DNA from: Hamadaea flava
GTDB taxonomy: Bacteria; Actinomycetota; Actinomycetes; Mycobacteriales; Micromonosporaceae
Direction: 5' to 3'
Assembly (NCBI RefSeq): GCF_024172085.1
Contig: NZ_JAMZDZ010000001.1
Span: forward strand, 3,038,001-3,102,000
Length of the DNA stretch: 64,000 nucleotides
This document shows, one piece after another, positions 57,399-64,000 of the stretch. Under the pieces are notes generated by a model, which was given only the letters and a program-made list of their open reading frames with translations, ran no database searches and was not told the origin of the DNA. The position numbers and the translations under genes were made by a program. Numbering within the stretch: the first letter of the stretch is position 1; the number at the start of each line of letters is the position of its first letter.

Positions 57399-57454
57399 GA
57401 TCATCGCCAGAGCGTCATCCTTTGCCGGCGGATCATCATCGGCAGAGCGTCATC
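57399..57454. repeat. About 32-bp imperfect tandem duplication
   Basis: GATCATCGCCAGAGCGTCATC (57399-57419) recurs as GATCATCATCGGCAGAGCGTCATC (57431-57454). It lies between the methyltransferase stop (57476) and the LtrA start (57376). Confidence 0.7.
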
Positions 57455-57475
57455 ACCAGCCCAGGGGCGGCGGGC

Positions 57476-58552
57476 TCAGGCGAGCGTGTAGAACCGGAAG
57501 AACGGGTGCTCGATCGGCGCGACCTCGACCTCGGCGAACCCCGCGCCGGTGGCCAGTTCCCGCAGCCGATCCGGGCGAATGACCGTGCCGATGGGATCCA
57601 TGTCGGACTCGTCGCGGCCCTGCGGCAGGCACCACAGCGGACTGATGTTGGCGAAGAACCGTTGCACCGGGTCTTCGGTCGGGGCGACCAGCACGTCGTC
57701 GGCCGCCTCGTCCATCACCACGACCACGCCCTCCGGCGTCGCCGCCCGGACCGTTCGCAGCACCCGGTCGGGGTAGCCGAAGTCGTGCAGGCATTCGAAG
57801 AGGAAGGCCACATCGTACTGCCCGTCCACCGGCTGCGCCAGATCCCGCAGCTGGAAGGTGACTCGGTCGGCCACTCCGGCGTCGTCGGCCGATTTGATCG
57901 CCGCGTCGATCGACGTCGGGTCGGCGTCGAACCCGGTCACGGTGATGTGCGGGTACGCCTTGGCCAGCTCGATCGACGACCAGCCGCTGCCGCAGCCGAA
58001 GTCGGCGACGGCAGCCGGCCGGGACCGGTCGGCGAGCCGGTCAGCTACCCCGGGCAACGCCGGCAGCCACGACGCGACGAGCTCGTTGACGAACGCCGGC
58101 CGGTTGAGCGCCGCCTGCGCCCCGATCGCGTCCGGGCCATAGTCGGCGTACGCGACGCCCGTGCCCGATGGGAAGGCATCGACCAGCCGCGACATCATCC
58201 GGCCGGCGGTGACGGCGGCCTGCGACAGTGGCGCGACGTAAGCCGGGGACAGCTCGTCCACGAGCACTTCCCGGCCGCCTTCGACGAGGGCGAACTCGGC
58301 GGTCCGCAGATCCTGACCGGACACCGTGACCAGGCCGCTGACCGCTTGCGCTTGCAGCCATTCGCGTACGTTGCGCTCGTCCGCGCCGATCAGGGCGGCG
58401 AGCCCGGCGCTGGTCTGCGGCCCGTGATCGGCCAGCGCGCGATAGAGGCCGGTCTTGTGACCCAGGTAGACGTTGCAGATCTCGGTCGCCCCGAGCGCCG
58501 CGAAGAAGATCTTCCCCGACAGTTCCTCGATCGCCTGTTCACTAGCGGCCAT
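57476..58552 (-). CDS. Class I SAM-dependent methyltransferase with N-terminal winged helix
   Basis: This 358-residue protein has an N-terminal winged-helix dimerisation domain (about 20-100; NVYLGHKTGLYRALADHG, TSAGLAALIGADERNVREWLQAQ). The SAM-binding Rossmann domain follows, with motif I VADFGCGSGWSSIELAKAY near residue 185 and FDADPTSIDAAI. This is the Methyltransf_25/O-methyltransferase-like layout; the substrate is unknown. ATG 58550-58552 was chosen for its GAGGTG ribosome site; a TTG start at 58612 would add 20 residues. Confidence 0.9.
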   Translation of the reverse strand: MAASEQAIEELSGKIFFAALGATEICNVYLGHKTGLYRALADHGPQTSAGLAALIGADERNVREWLQAQAVSGLVTVSGQDLRTAEFALVEGGREVLVDELSPAYVAPLSQAAVTAGRMMSRLVDAFPSGTGVAYADYGPDAIGAQAALNRPAFVNELVASWLPALPGVADRLADRSRPAAVADFGCGSGWSSIELAKAYPHITVTGFDADPTSIDAAIKSADDAGVADRVTFQLRDLAQPVDGQYDVAFLFECLHDFGYPDRVLRTVRAATPEGVVVVMDEAADDVLVAPTEDPVQRFFANISPLWCLPQGRDESDMDPIGTVIRPDRLRELATGAGFAEVEVAPIEHPFFRFYTLA

Positions 58553-58660
58553 CGTGCTCACCTCGCTGATCGCGTACGCGTCCTCGTCCTCAGCGTAGTC
58601 CAACTCCGACAATTCAGACCTTACGGATCTGTTACCGGGCCAGGGAAATCAGCCGGCGGC

Positions 58661-60622
58661 CTAGACGTCGACGTGCGAGCCCATGATGACGGTGCGATCC
58701 AACGGCAGACTGAAGTGCTCGGCGGCGTCCGCGGTGATGTAGGAGGTCGCGATGAACAGCCGCTTGCGCCACGGCGCCATGGTGGGTTTCTTGCCGATCC
58801 GCAGCTCGATCTTCGACAGGAAGTACGACGCTTCTTTCATCTTGAGTTCGCCCTCGGACTGGGCCGGCTTCAGTTTGCGCAGCAGCGCCGGGATGTCCGT
58901 CGGCTCCATGTAGCCGTAGCGGGCCGTCACGTGGATGATGCCGTCGTCGGCGTACCCGAGGTCGTCGACGGTGATCCGCTGATCGTCCGGTACGCGGGGC
59001 ACCGGCTCCGTCTCGATCGCCAGAATCACGATGTGCTCATGCCGTACATGATTGTGCTGGTAGTTGGCACGGAGCGCGAGGGGCGTGGTCTGCTTGCCCC
59101 GGTTGAGGAAGATCGCGGTGCCCGGAACCCGGCGCGTGAACGGTTTGCCGCTGCGGACGAAGTCGACGAAGGCCTGGAGCGGGCCTTCGAGCCGTTCGCG
59201 TTCGGTGGTGACGATCTGGCGGCCACGTTGCCAGGTGGTCATGATGGTGAACGCGGTCAGGCCGATGAGCAGCGGCAGCCACGCGCCGTGGACGAGCTTG
59301 GTCAGGTTCGCCCCGACGAACAGCAGGTCGACCGTCAGCAGGATCGCCGCACCGGTGGCCAGCAACCAGGTCGGCGTACGCCACCGCAGCTTCGCGACGT
59401 AGAAGAACAGCAACGTGGTGATCGTGATGGTGCCCGTCACCGCCATGCCGAAGGCGAACGCGAGGGCGGCCGAACTGCGGAAGGCGAAGACGAGGGTGAG
59501 CACCGAGACCATCAGCAGCCAGTTGATCCACGGCACGTAGATCTGCCCCATGGTGGATTCGGAGGTGTGCGCGATCCGCAGCCGGGGCAGGTAGCCCAGC
59601 CGCGCCGCCTGCGACGCCACCGAGAACGCGCCGGTGATCACCGACTGCGAGGCGATCACGGTCGCGGCGGTGGCGAGGACGACCAGCGGCAACCGCGCCC
59701 ACCCCGGCGCGAGCAGGAAGAACGGGCTGCTGATGTTGCTCTGGTCTTGCAGGATCAGCGCGCCCTGCCCCATATAGCTCAGTACGCACGCCGGGAACAC
59801 CAGGAACAGCCAGCCCCGGGTGATCGCCCGGCGGCCGAAGTGACCCATGTCCGCGTACAGCGCCTCGGCGCCGGTCACCGACAGCACGACCGCGGCTAGT
59901 GCGAAGAACGCAATGTGGAAGTGGCCGGCCAGGAAGCCGATCGCGTACGTGGGCGACAGTGCCCGCAGGATGTCCGGGTGGTGGGTGATCCCGGCGATGC
60001 CGAGCACCGAGATCGCCACGAACCACACGATCATCACCGGGCCGAACAGCCGGCCGACCGCGCCCGAACCCCGGCGCTGCACCAGGAACAACGCGATGAT
60101 GATGACCGCCGTGATCGGCACGACGAGGTTCTCCATCGACGGGGAGACCGTCTTGACGCCCTCGATCGCCGACAATACCGAGATCGCCGGCGTGATCATG
60201 CTGTCGCCGAAGAACAGCGCCGCGCCGAAGATGCCGAGCCCGGCCAGGATCGCGGCGGTACGCCCGCCGACCCCTGAACTCCACCGGCGCAACTGCGTGA
60301 TCAGCGCCATGATGCCGCCCTCGCCGCCGTTGTCGGCGCGCAGGGCCAGCAGCACGTACGTGACGGTCACGATGGTCATCACCGACCAGAAGACCAGCGA
60401 GACGACGCCGAACACGTTGTCGGTGCTGACCGGCACCGGATGCGGGTCCGAGGGGTTGAACACGGTCTGCAGGGTGTAGATCGGGCTCGTGCCGATGTCG
60501 CCGAAGACGACGCCGAGCGCGCCGACCACGAGCCCGAGCCGGACGACGTCTCCCGCGCCGGGACCGTGCCCGCCAGCACTGTGCCCGCCGGAATCGTGGC
60601 CCGCCGCCTGCTGCTCGCTCAC
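58661..60622 (-). CDS. kup: Kup-type K+/H+ symporter
   Basis: This 653-residue protein has 12 membrane helices and the KUP signature LGVVFGDIGTSPIYTLQTVF near residue 40, then ALRADNGGEGGIMAL and FFGDSMITPAISVLSAIEG. A C-terminal cytosolic domain of about 170 residues follows. It takes up potassium with protons. GTG 60620-60622 was chosen because GAGGAG lies 9 bases upstream; ATG 60659-60661 or 60683-60685 would lengthen it by 13 to 21 residues. A His/Gly-rich N-terminus is present. Confidence 0.94.
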   Translation of the reverse strand: MSEQQAAGHDSGGHSAGGHGPGAGDVVRLGLVVGALGVVFGDIGTSPIYTLQTVFNPSDPHPVPVSTDNVFGVVSLVFWSVMTIVTVTYVLLALRADNGGEGGIMALITQLRRWSSGVGGRTAAILAGLGIFGAALFFGDSMITPAISVLSAIEGVKTVSPSMENLVVPITAVIIIALFLVQRRGSGAVGRLFGPVMIVWFVAISVLGIAGITHHPDILRALSPTYAIGFLAGHFHIAFFALAAVVLSVTGAEALYADMGHFGRRAITRGWLFLVFPACVLSYMGQGALILQDQSNISSPFFLLAPGWARLPLVVLATAATVIASQSVITGAFSVASQAARLGYLPRLRIAHTSESTMGQIYVPWINWLLMVSVLTLVFAFRSSAALAFAFGMAVTGTITITTLLFFYVAKLRWRTPTWLLATGAAILLTVDLLFVGANLTKLVHGAWLPLLIGLTAFTIMTTWQRGRQIVTTERERLEGPLQAFVDFVRSGKPFTRRVPGTAIFLNRGKQTTPLALRANYQHNHVRHEHIVILAIETEPVPRVPDDQRITVDDLGYADDGIIHVTARYGYMEPTDIPALLRKLKPAQSEGELKMKEASYFLSKIELRIGKKPTMAPWRKRLFIATSYITADAAEHFSLPLDRTVIMGSHVDV

Positions 60623-60740
60623 GCGCGTCGTCTCCTCGACCCTCGACGTCCGGCTCGCCATGATCGGCGACGCCTGGCCGGACAATACCGCCAGGCGTAC
60701 CGATGAACCCGGCTCGTCGCCGGAGGAGGCGTCAAGAAAT

Positions 60741-60757
60741 CGTCAAGAATCTTGACG
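60741..60757. promoter_or_regulatory. 17-bp palindromic operator CGTCAAGAATCTTGACG
   Basis: Perfect 8-base arms around one central base, with an extra half-site CGTCAAGA at 60730-60737. It lies between the kup start (leftward) and the hypothetical gene at 60840. It is likely the regulatory site of kup; the regulator is unknown. Confidence 0.6.
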
Positions 60758-60839
60758 CGGCCGTCACCCGCGAGATCATCACGAGCGGGTCGTCACCCGG
60801 CGGCCAGAATTCTGTGCCACGTTCCACGCGATCGGCGCT

Positions 60840-61160
60840 ATGCGGGCATACGCTCACGTCGTGGTCGCCCTGTGGCACACCTACGCACTGCACGCCGTCG
60901 TGCTGCGCGCAGCGGACTGCGTACCGGTTCCGGCTCAGCGGCAGCCGCCCGACGGAACCGAGGCGACCCCCGACGACCTGCGAACACGCCTGCCGAACCA
61001 GGCCCGGGATCAGCTCGCGCACCTGCCCGCCTCCACCGCCTTCATCGCCTGGACGATGGCGCGGGACGGGCACACACCGGCCTGGCTGACCCGTCACCTC
61101 GACATCTCCCCCACCGACGCGGCCGCCGTCTGCGCGCTGGCCGCGACGGAACCGCACTGA
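60840..61160 (+). CDS. Hypothetical protein
   Basis: This 106-residue protein has strong codon bias, an N-terminal helical start (VVVALWHTYALHAVVLRAAD) and a C-terminal WLTRHLDISPTDAAAVCALA that looks like a small helix-turn-helix. The start could be ATG 60840 or GTG 60861. It lies 52 bp upstream of the antiporter gene and may be co-transcribed with it. The family is unknown. Confidence 0.6.
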   Translation: MRAYAHVVVALWHTYALHAVVLRAADCVPVPAQRQPPDGTEATPDDLRTRLPNQARDQLAHLPASTAFIAWTMARDGHTPAWLTRHLDISPTDAAAVCALAATEPH

Positions 61161-61212
61161 CACGAGTGTCGCGGCGCGTGCCCGGCCGAGATCACCCGCA
61201 CAATCAGGACCG

Positions 61213-62928
61213 ATGGAACTCACCCTGGTCGCGGTCGCGGGGATCGTCAGCATCGTCGTGGTGGCGGCGCTCTCCCACCGCATCGGCGTCGCCGCGCCGC
61301 TGAGCCAGGTCGTCGTCGGCACGGCGCTGAGCTTCCTGCCGGGTGTGCCGCACATCGTCATCGAGCCGGAGCTCGTCCTCGCCGGGGTCCTGCCTCCCTT
61401 GTTGTACGCAGCCGCCGTGCGCATGCCCGCCCAGGACTTCCGGCGGGACTTCAAGGCGATCGCCGGGCTGGCCGTCGTCCTCGTGGTGCTGACGACGCTG
61501 GGCGCGGGTTTCCTGTTCAACGCGCTGCTGCCGGGGCTCGGACTCGCGTACGCCTTCGCCCTGGGCGCCATCGTCAGCCCCACCGACGCGGTGGCGGCGA
61601 CCTCGGTCGGCCGGCGACTCGGGTTGCCCTCCCGGCTGCTGACCATCCTCGAAGGCGAGGGCCTGGTCAACGACGCGACCTCGTTGGTACTGCTCAGCTC
61701 GGCGATCGCGGCGACGACGGCGGCGGTCAGCTTCTGGACGATCGGCCTGGACTTCCTGTACGCCGTCGTCGCGGCGACCGTCGTCGGGGTCGTGATCGGC
61801 CAGCTCAACGTCCGCGTCCGCGCCTTACTGAAGGACTCGATCCTCAATACGGCGATCTCCTTCGTCCTGCCCTTCGTCGCGTTCATACCCGCTGAGGCGA
61901 TCCACGCCTCGGGCGTCCTGGCCGTCGTCGTGGCCGGCGTGGTCACCGGCCACCAGAGCCCGCGCTATCTGCGCGCCACCGACCGGGTGACGGAGGCGAT
62001 CAACTGGAGCACGGTGTCGTTCCTGCTGGAGAGTGGCCTGTTCCTCCTCATGGGTCTGCAACTGAAGACCGTGCTGGACGACGCCCACGCCTCCGGTCCC
62101 GGCATCGCGACGACCGTCGGCATCGGCCTGCTCGCCTCCGTGCTCGCCATCGGCGCGCGCATGGTCTACGTCGTGCCGCTGGTCGCCGGGCAGCATCGAG
62201 ACGCGAGCCGGGCCGAGGCCGCCCAGCCCCGGGTCGACGCGGTGCAGGCCCGGCTCGACGAGATGATCCAGAACGACGAGTTGTCCGAGCGGCAGAAGAA
62301 GCGGTTCAGCGTCCGGTTCGCCCAGCGCAAGAGCGACCTGAAGTTCCAGGTGGCGGAGAACTTCGGCTGGCGCGGCGGCGTCGTGCTCGCCTGGTCGGGT
62401 ATGCGTGGCGCGGTGACCGTCGCGGCCGCGCAGACCCTCCCGGCCGATACGCCGTTCCGGCCGCAGTTACAGCTCATCGCCTTCATCGTGGCGATCACGA
62501 CGCTGCTGCTCCAGGGCCTGACACTGCCCTGGGTGATCCGCAAGGCGCAGGTGCCCGGCGACGACCGGGCGGCCGACCGGGAGGAGTTCGGCGATCTGCT
62601 GACCCAGATGTCGGCGGCGGCCCTGGCCCACGTCGACGACCCCGATCTGCGCATGCCGGACGGCACGCCGTACTCCCCCGAGATCCTCGACCGGGCCCGG
62701 CAGGAACTCGCCGTACGCCAGACCCGCCCGGCCGCCCGCGCGACGGCTTCGATGGTCGGCCTCCGCGAGCAGTACGTCCAGCTGCGGACCGACATCCTCG
62801 GCATCGAGCGCCGGGAGCTGCTGACCGCCCGAACCCTGGGCATCTACAGCTCGCGGGTGTTGACCCGGGCGCAGGACGCGCTCGACTCCGAAGAAGCCAG
62901 GGTCTCCCGTTTCGTCGAGGAGAGCTGA
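61213..62928 (+). CDS. CPA1-family Na+/H+ antiporter (NhaP-like)
   Basis: This 571-residue protein has about 12 membrane helices in residues 1-410, with SPTDAVAATSV and EGEGLVNDATSLVLL (the ND of the transport site). A C-terminal cytosolic helical domain (about 430-571) rich in Arg/Glu is likely regulatory. It exchanges protons for Na+ or K+. ATG 61213 follows the small hypothetical gene. It is convergent with the erythromycin-esterase-like gene. Confidence 0.94.
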   Translation: MELTLVAVAGIVSIVVVAALSHRIGVAAPLSQVVVGTALSFLPGVPHIVIEPELVLAGVLPPLLYAAAVRMPAQDFRRDFKAIAGLAVVLVVLTTLGAGFLFNALLPGLGLAYAFALGAIVSPTDAVAATSVGRRLGLPSRLLTILEGEGLVNDATSLVLLSSAIAATTAAVSFWTIGLDFLYAVVAATVVGVVIGQLNVRVRALLKDSILNTAISFVLPFVAFIPAEAIHASGVLAVVVAGVVTGHQSPRYLRATDRVTEAINWSTVSFLLESGLFLLMGLQLKTVLDDAHASGPGIATTVGIGLLASVLAIGARMVYVVPLVAGQHRDASRAEAAQPRVDAVQARLDEMIQNDELSERQKKRFSVRFAQRKSDLKFQVAENFGWRGGVVLAWSGMRGAVTVAAAQTLPADTPFRPQLQLIAFIVAITTLLLQGLTLPWVIRKAQVPGDDRAADREEFGDLLTQMSAAALAHVDDPDLRMPDGTPYSPEILDRARQELAVRQTRPAARATASMVGLREQYVQLRTDILGIERRELLTARTLGIYSSRVLTRAQDALDSEEARVSRFVEES

Positions 62929-62957
62929 GAGCCGGCCCGCCCAGCCTGAGCAGCGGC

Positions 62958-64000
62958 CTACTGAGCGGCGGCTTGCCGGGCCGCCCAGGCCGCGAAGACC
63001 TGCTGGACCTCGTCCGGCGACGCGGCCACCGCCTCCGGGTCGGGCACCGCCGCCGTCACCTTCGGCAGGTGCACGAGCACGTCATACGCCGCCAGCGGGT
63101 CCAGGTCCTCGTAGAACGCGCCGAACCGCTGCCGCGCAGCGGCTCGGATCGCCGATTCCTCCGCAGTGGACAGCCGGCGCAGGTCGACGGCGTAGGGGGA
63201 GTCGGTGTACCGGGTGTCGGCGCGCGCGTCGAGGACGGCGTCGAGGCTGCCCGGCTCCGGCGGACCCTGCTCGACGAACAGCCGGCCGGCATAGAAGTCC
63301 AGTTCGGTGTTGAGCGTCTCGCCCACCCCGGTGGTCGTCGCGATCACCCGGTAGTCCTCGCCGAGCCGGTCGGCGAGATGCTGCCCGAGCGAGGTGGTCG
63401 GCGGCAAGCCCGGCATCACCATGGGCCAGCGCTGTACGTGCCCGTTGTGCGCGGCCAGCACGATCCGCTCCTCGCGCCGCAGGATCCACTCGACCGTGTC
63501 CGCCTGCGCGGCTTCGCGGGCGTACATCACCGACTGCTGGTCGCCCCGGGTCAGGGCACGCGCCGCACTGTCGATCGCCACGGTCAGGCGCATCGTCTGG
63601 AGCACCCGCTCGTACGCCTCGACGCCGGTGCGTTCGGCGTACGCGAGACGGCGGCCGACCAGCCGAGCCGTCAGGTCGGCGAGCCCGGCGGTCATCGCGT
63701 CCCTCGTCGTGACCGGCAGGCTGAGCAGCGCCCCGACGGCCTGCTGCAGGGAGAACGGCGACGCGGCCCCGAACGCCGCCGCGGTCTGGCGGAGCTGCGG
63801 GTCCACCTGATACTCGGGATCCGCCACGCCCAGGTACGCGGTCACGGCGTCCAGCCCGGGAACCAGGGAGGCGTTGGAGCCGCCGAGGTCGACGCCGTAG
63901 AAGCCGACGGGCCGCTCCGCTGCCGCGTTGTGCTGCCGCATCCACTCCAGGTGCGCCCGCATCGGTTGCCACAGGCCCATCAGCGAGGTGGTGCCGGTCG
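62958..64000 (-). CDS. Erythromycin esterase-family protein (5' end outside window)
   Basis: At least 347 codons of an erythromycin-esterase family (EreA/EreB-like) protein are visible, open to the right edge. GFYGVDLGGSNAS, YAREAAQADTVEWILRREERIVLAAHNGHVQRWPMVM and the C-terminal YDVLVHLPKVTAA are typical. Family members hydrolyse macrolide lactones or related esters in the cytosol or outside. The N-terminal catalytic region and possible signal peptide are beyond base 64000. Confidence 0.92.
   Translation of the reverse strand, partial: TGTTSLMGLWQPMRAHLEWMRQHNAAAERPVGFYGVDLGGSNASLVPGLDAVTAYLGVADPEYQVDPQLRQTAAAFGAASPFSLQQAVGALLSLPVTTRDAMTAGLADLTARLVGRRLAYAERTGVEAYERVLQTMRLTVAIDSAARALTRGDQQSVMYAREAAQADTVEWILRREERIVLAAHNGHVQRWPMVMPGLPPTTSLGQHLADRLGEDYRVIATTTGVGETLNTELDFYAGRLFVEQGPPEPGSLDAVLDARADTRYTDSPYAVDLRRLSTAEESAIRAAARQRFGAFYEDLDPLAAYDVLVHLPKVTAAVPDPEAVAASPDEVQQVFAAWAARQAAAQ

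Noticed and set aside
60640-60840. ydaO (c-di-AMP) riboswitch upstream of kup
   Set aside because: Looked for because kup is a common target in actinobacteria, but the conserved riboswitch cores were not found; only the palindrome at 60741 was.

Overview
The window is a 64 kb chromosomal segment from a high-GC actinobacterium. Codon use is strongly GC3-biased and GTG starts are common. Together with the frequent 'cgtacgcc'-type words and a regulator-rich gene set, this suggests a soil or filamentous actinomycete, most likely Micromonosporaceae (Actinoplanes/Micromonospora-like). That placement is an inference; there is no rRNA or tRNA gene here to confirm it. About 60 protein genes are densely packed, many as ATGA/GTGA-overlapping pairs.

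Layout. 1-12.9 kb: regulator/enzyme pairs (SDR/XRE-MmyB, PadR/carotenoid oxygenase/VC0807-like membrane protein, TetR/quinone oxidoreductase), a D-Ala-D-Ala carboxypeptidase, an amidase, and an unusual HTH-MurA fusion. 12.9-14.1 kb: an IS5-like insertion sequence. 14.15-17.8 kb: a large LPXTG surface protein. 17.9-28.8 kb: a SARP/BTAD regulator, an alpha/beta hydrolase, an AraC/GlxA-DinB pair, a LysE exporter, an FdhF/YdeP-type molybdopterin oxidoreductase and a DUF1345 membrane protein. 28.8-39 kb: a MacB-type ABC transporter with its NarL-type two-component system, a degenerate GT20 (OtsA-like) protein with an STAS protein, and an OmpR-type two-component system with a GerMN lipoprotein. 39-47.2 kb: a TetR-controlled cupin/PPOX operon, a DUF222-HNH protein with an internally shifted frame, an amidohydrolase/MarR pair, an EF-hand protein and a DUF885-like protein. 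47.3-50.5 kb: an ankyrin protein, a two-component system and an HbpS-like secreted haem-binding protein, resembling the SenS-SenR-HbpS redox sensor. 50.7-56.2 kb: an HTH-TPR regulator coupled to a peptide deformylase, a metallophosphoesterase, and a DyP peroxidase/encapsulin nanocompartment operon. 56.2-64 kb: LtrA, a methyltransferase, Kup, a CPA1 antiporter and a truncated erythromycin-esterase-like gene.

Two themes stand out in the non-coding DNA. First, at least a dozen short tandem-repeat arrays (12-18 bp units, 3-8 copies) occur in 64 kb. Many begin exactly at a gene's stop codon (for example 28029-28100, 40643-40702, 42792-42908, 47207-47296, 53385-53448), as if the 3' end of the gene had been repeatedly duplicated into the spacer. 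Second, many divergent regulator promoters carry clean palindromic operators, such as the ATGT-N8-ACAT ladder of the PadR gene and the 16-bp palindrome in front of the HTH-MurA fusion. Other unusual items are a small gene with a strong ribosome site and an in-frame amber codon, a three-codon ORF with ideal SD spacing followed by a hairpin, and a GT20 protein that has lost its phosphate-binding Arg/Lys.
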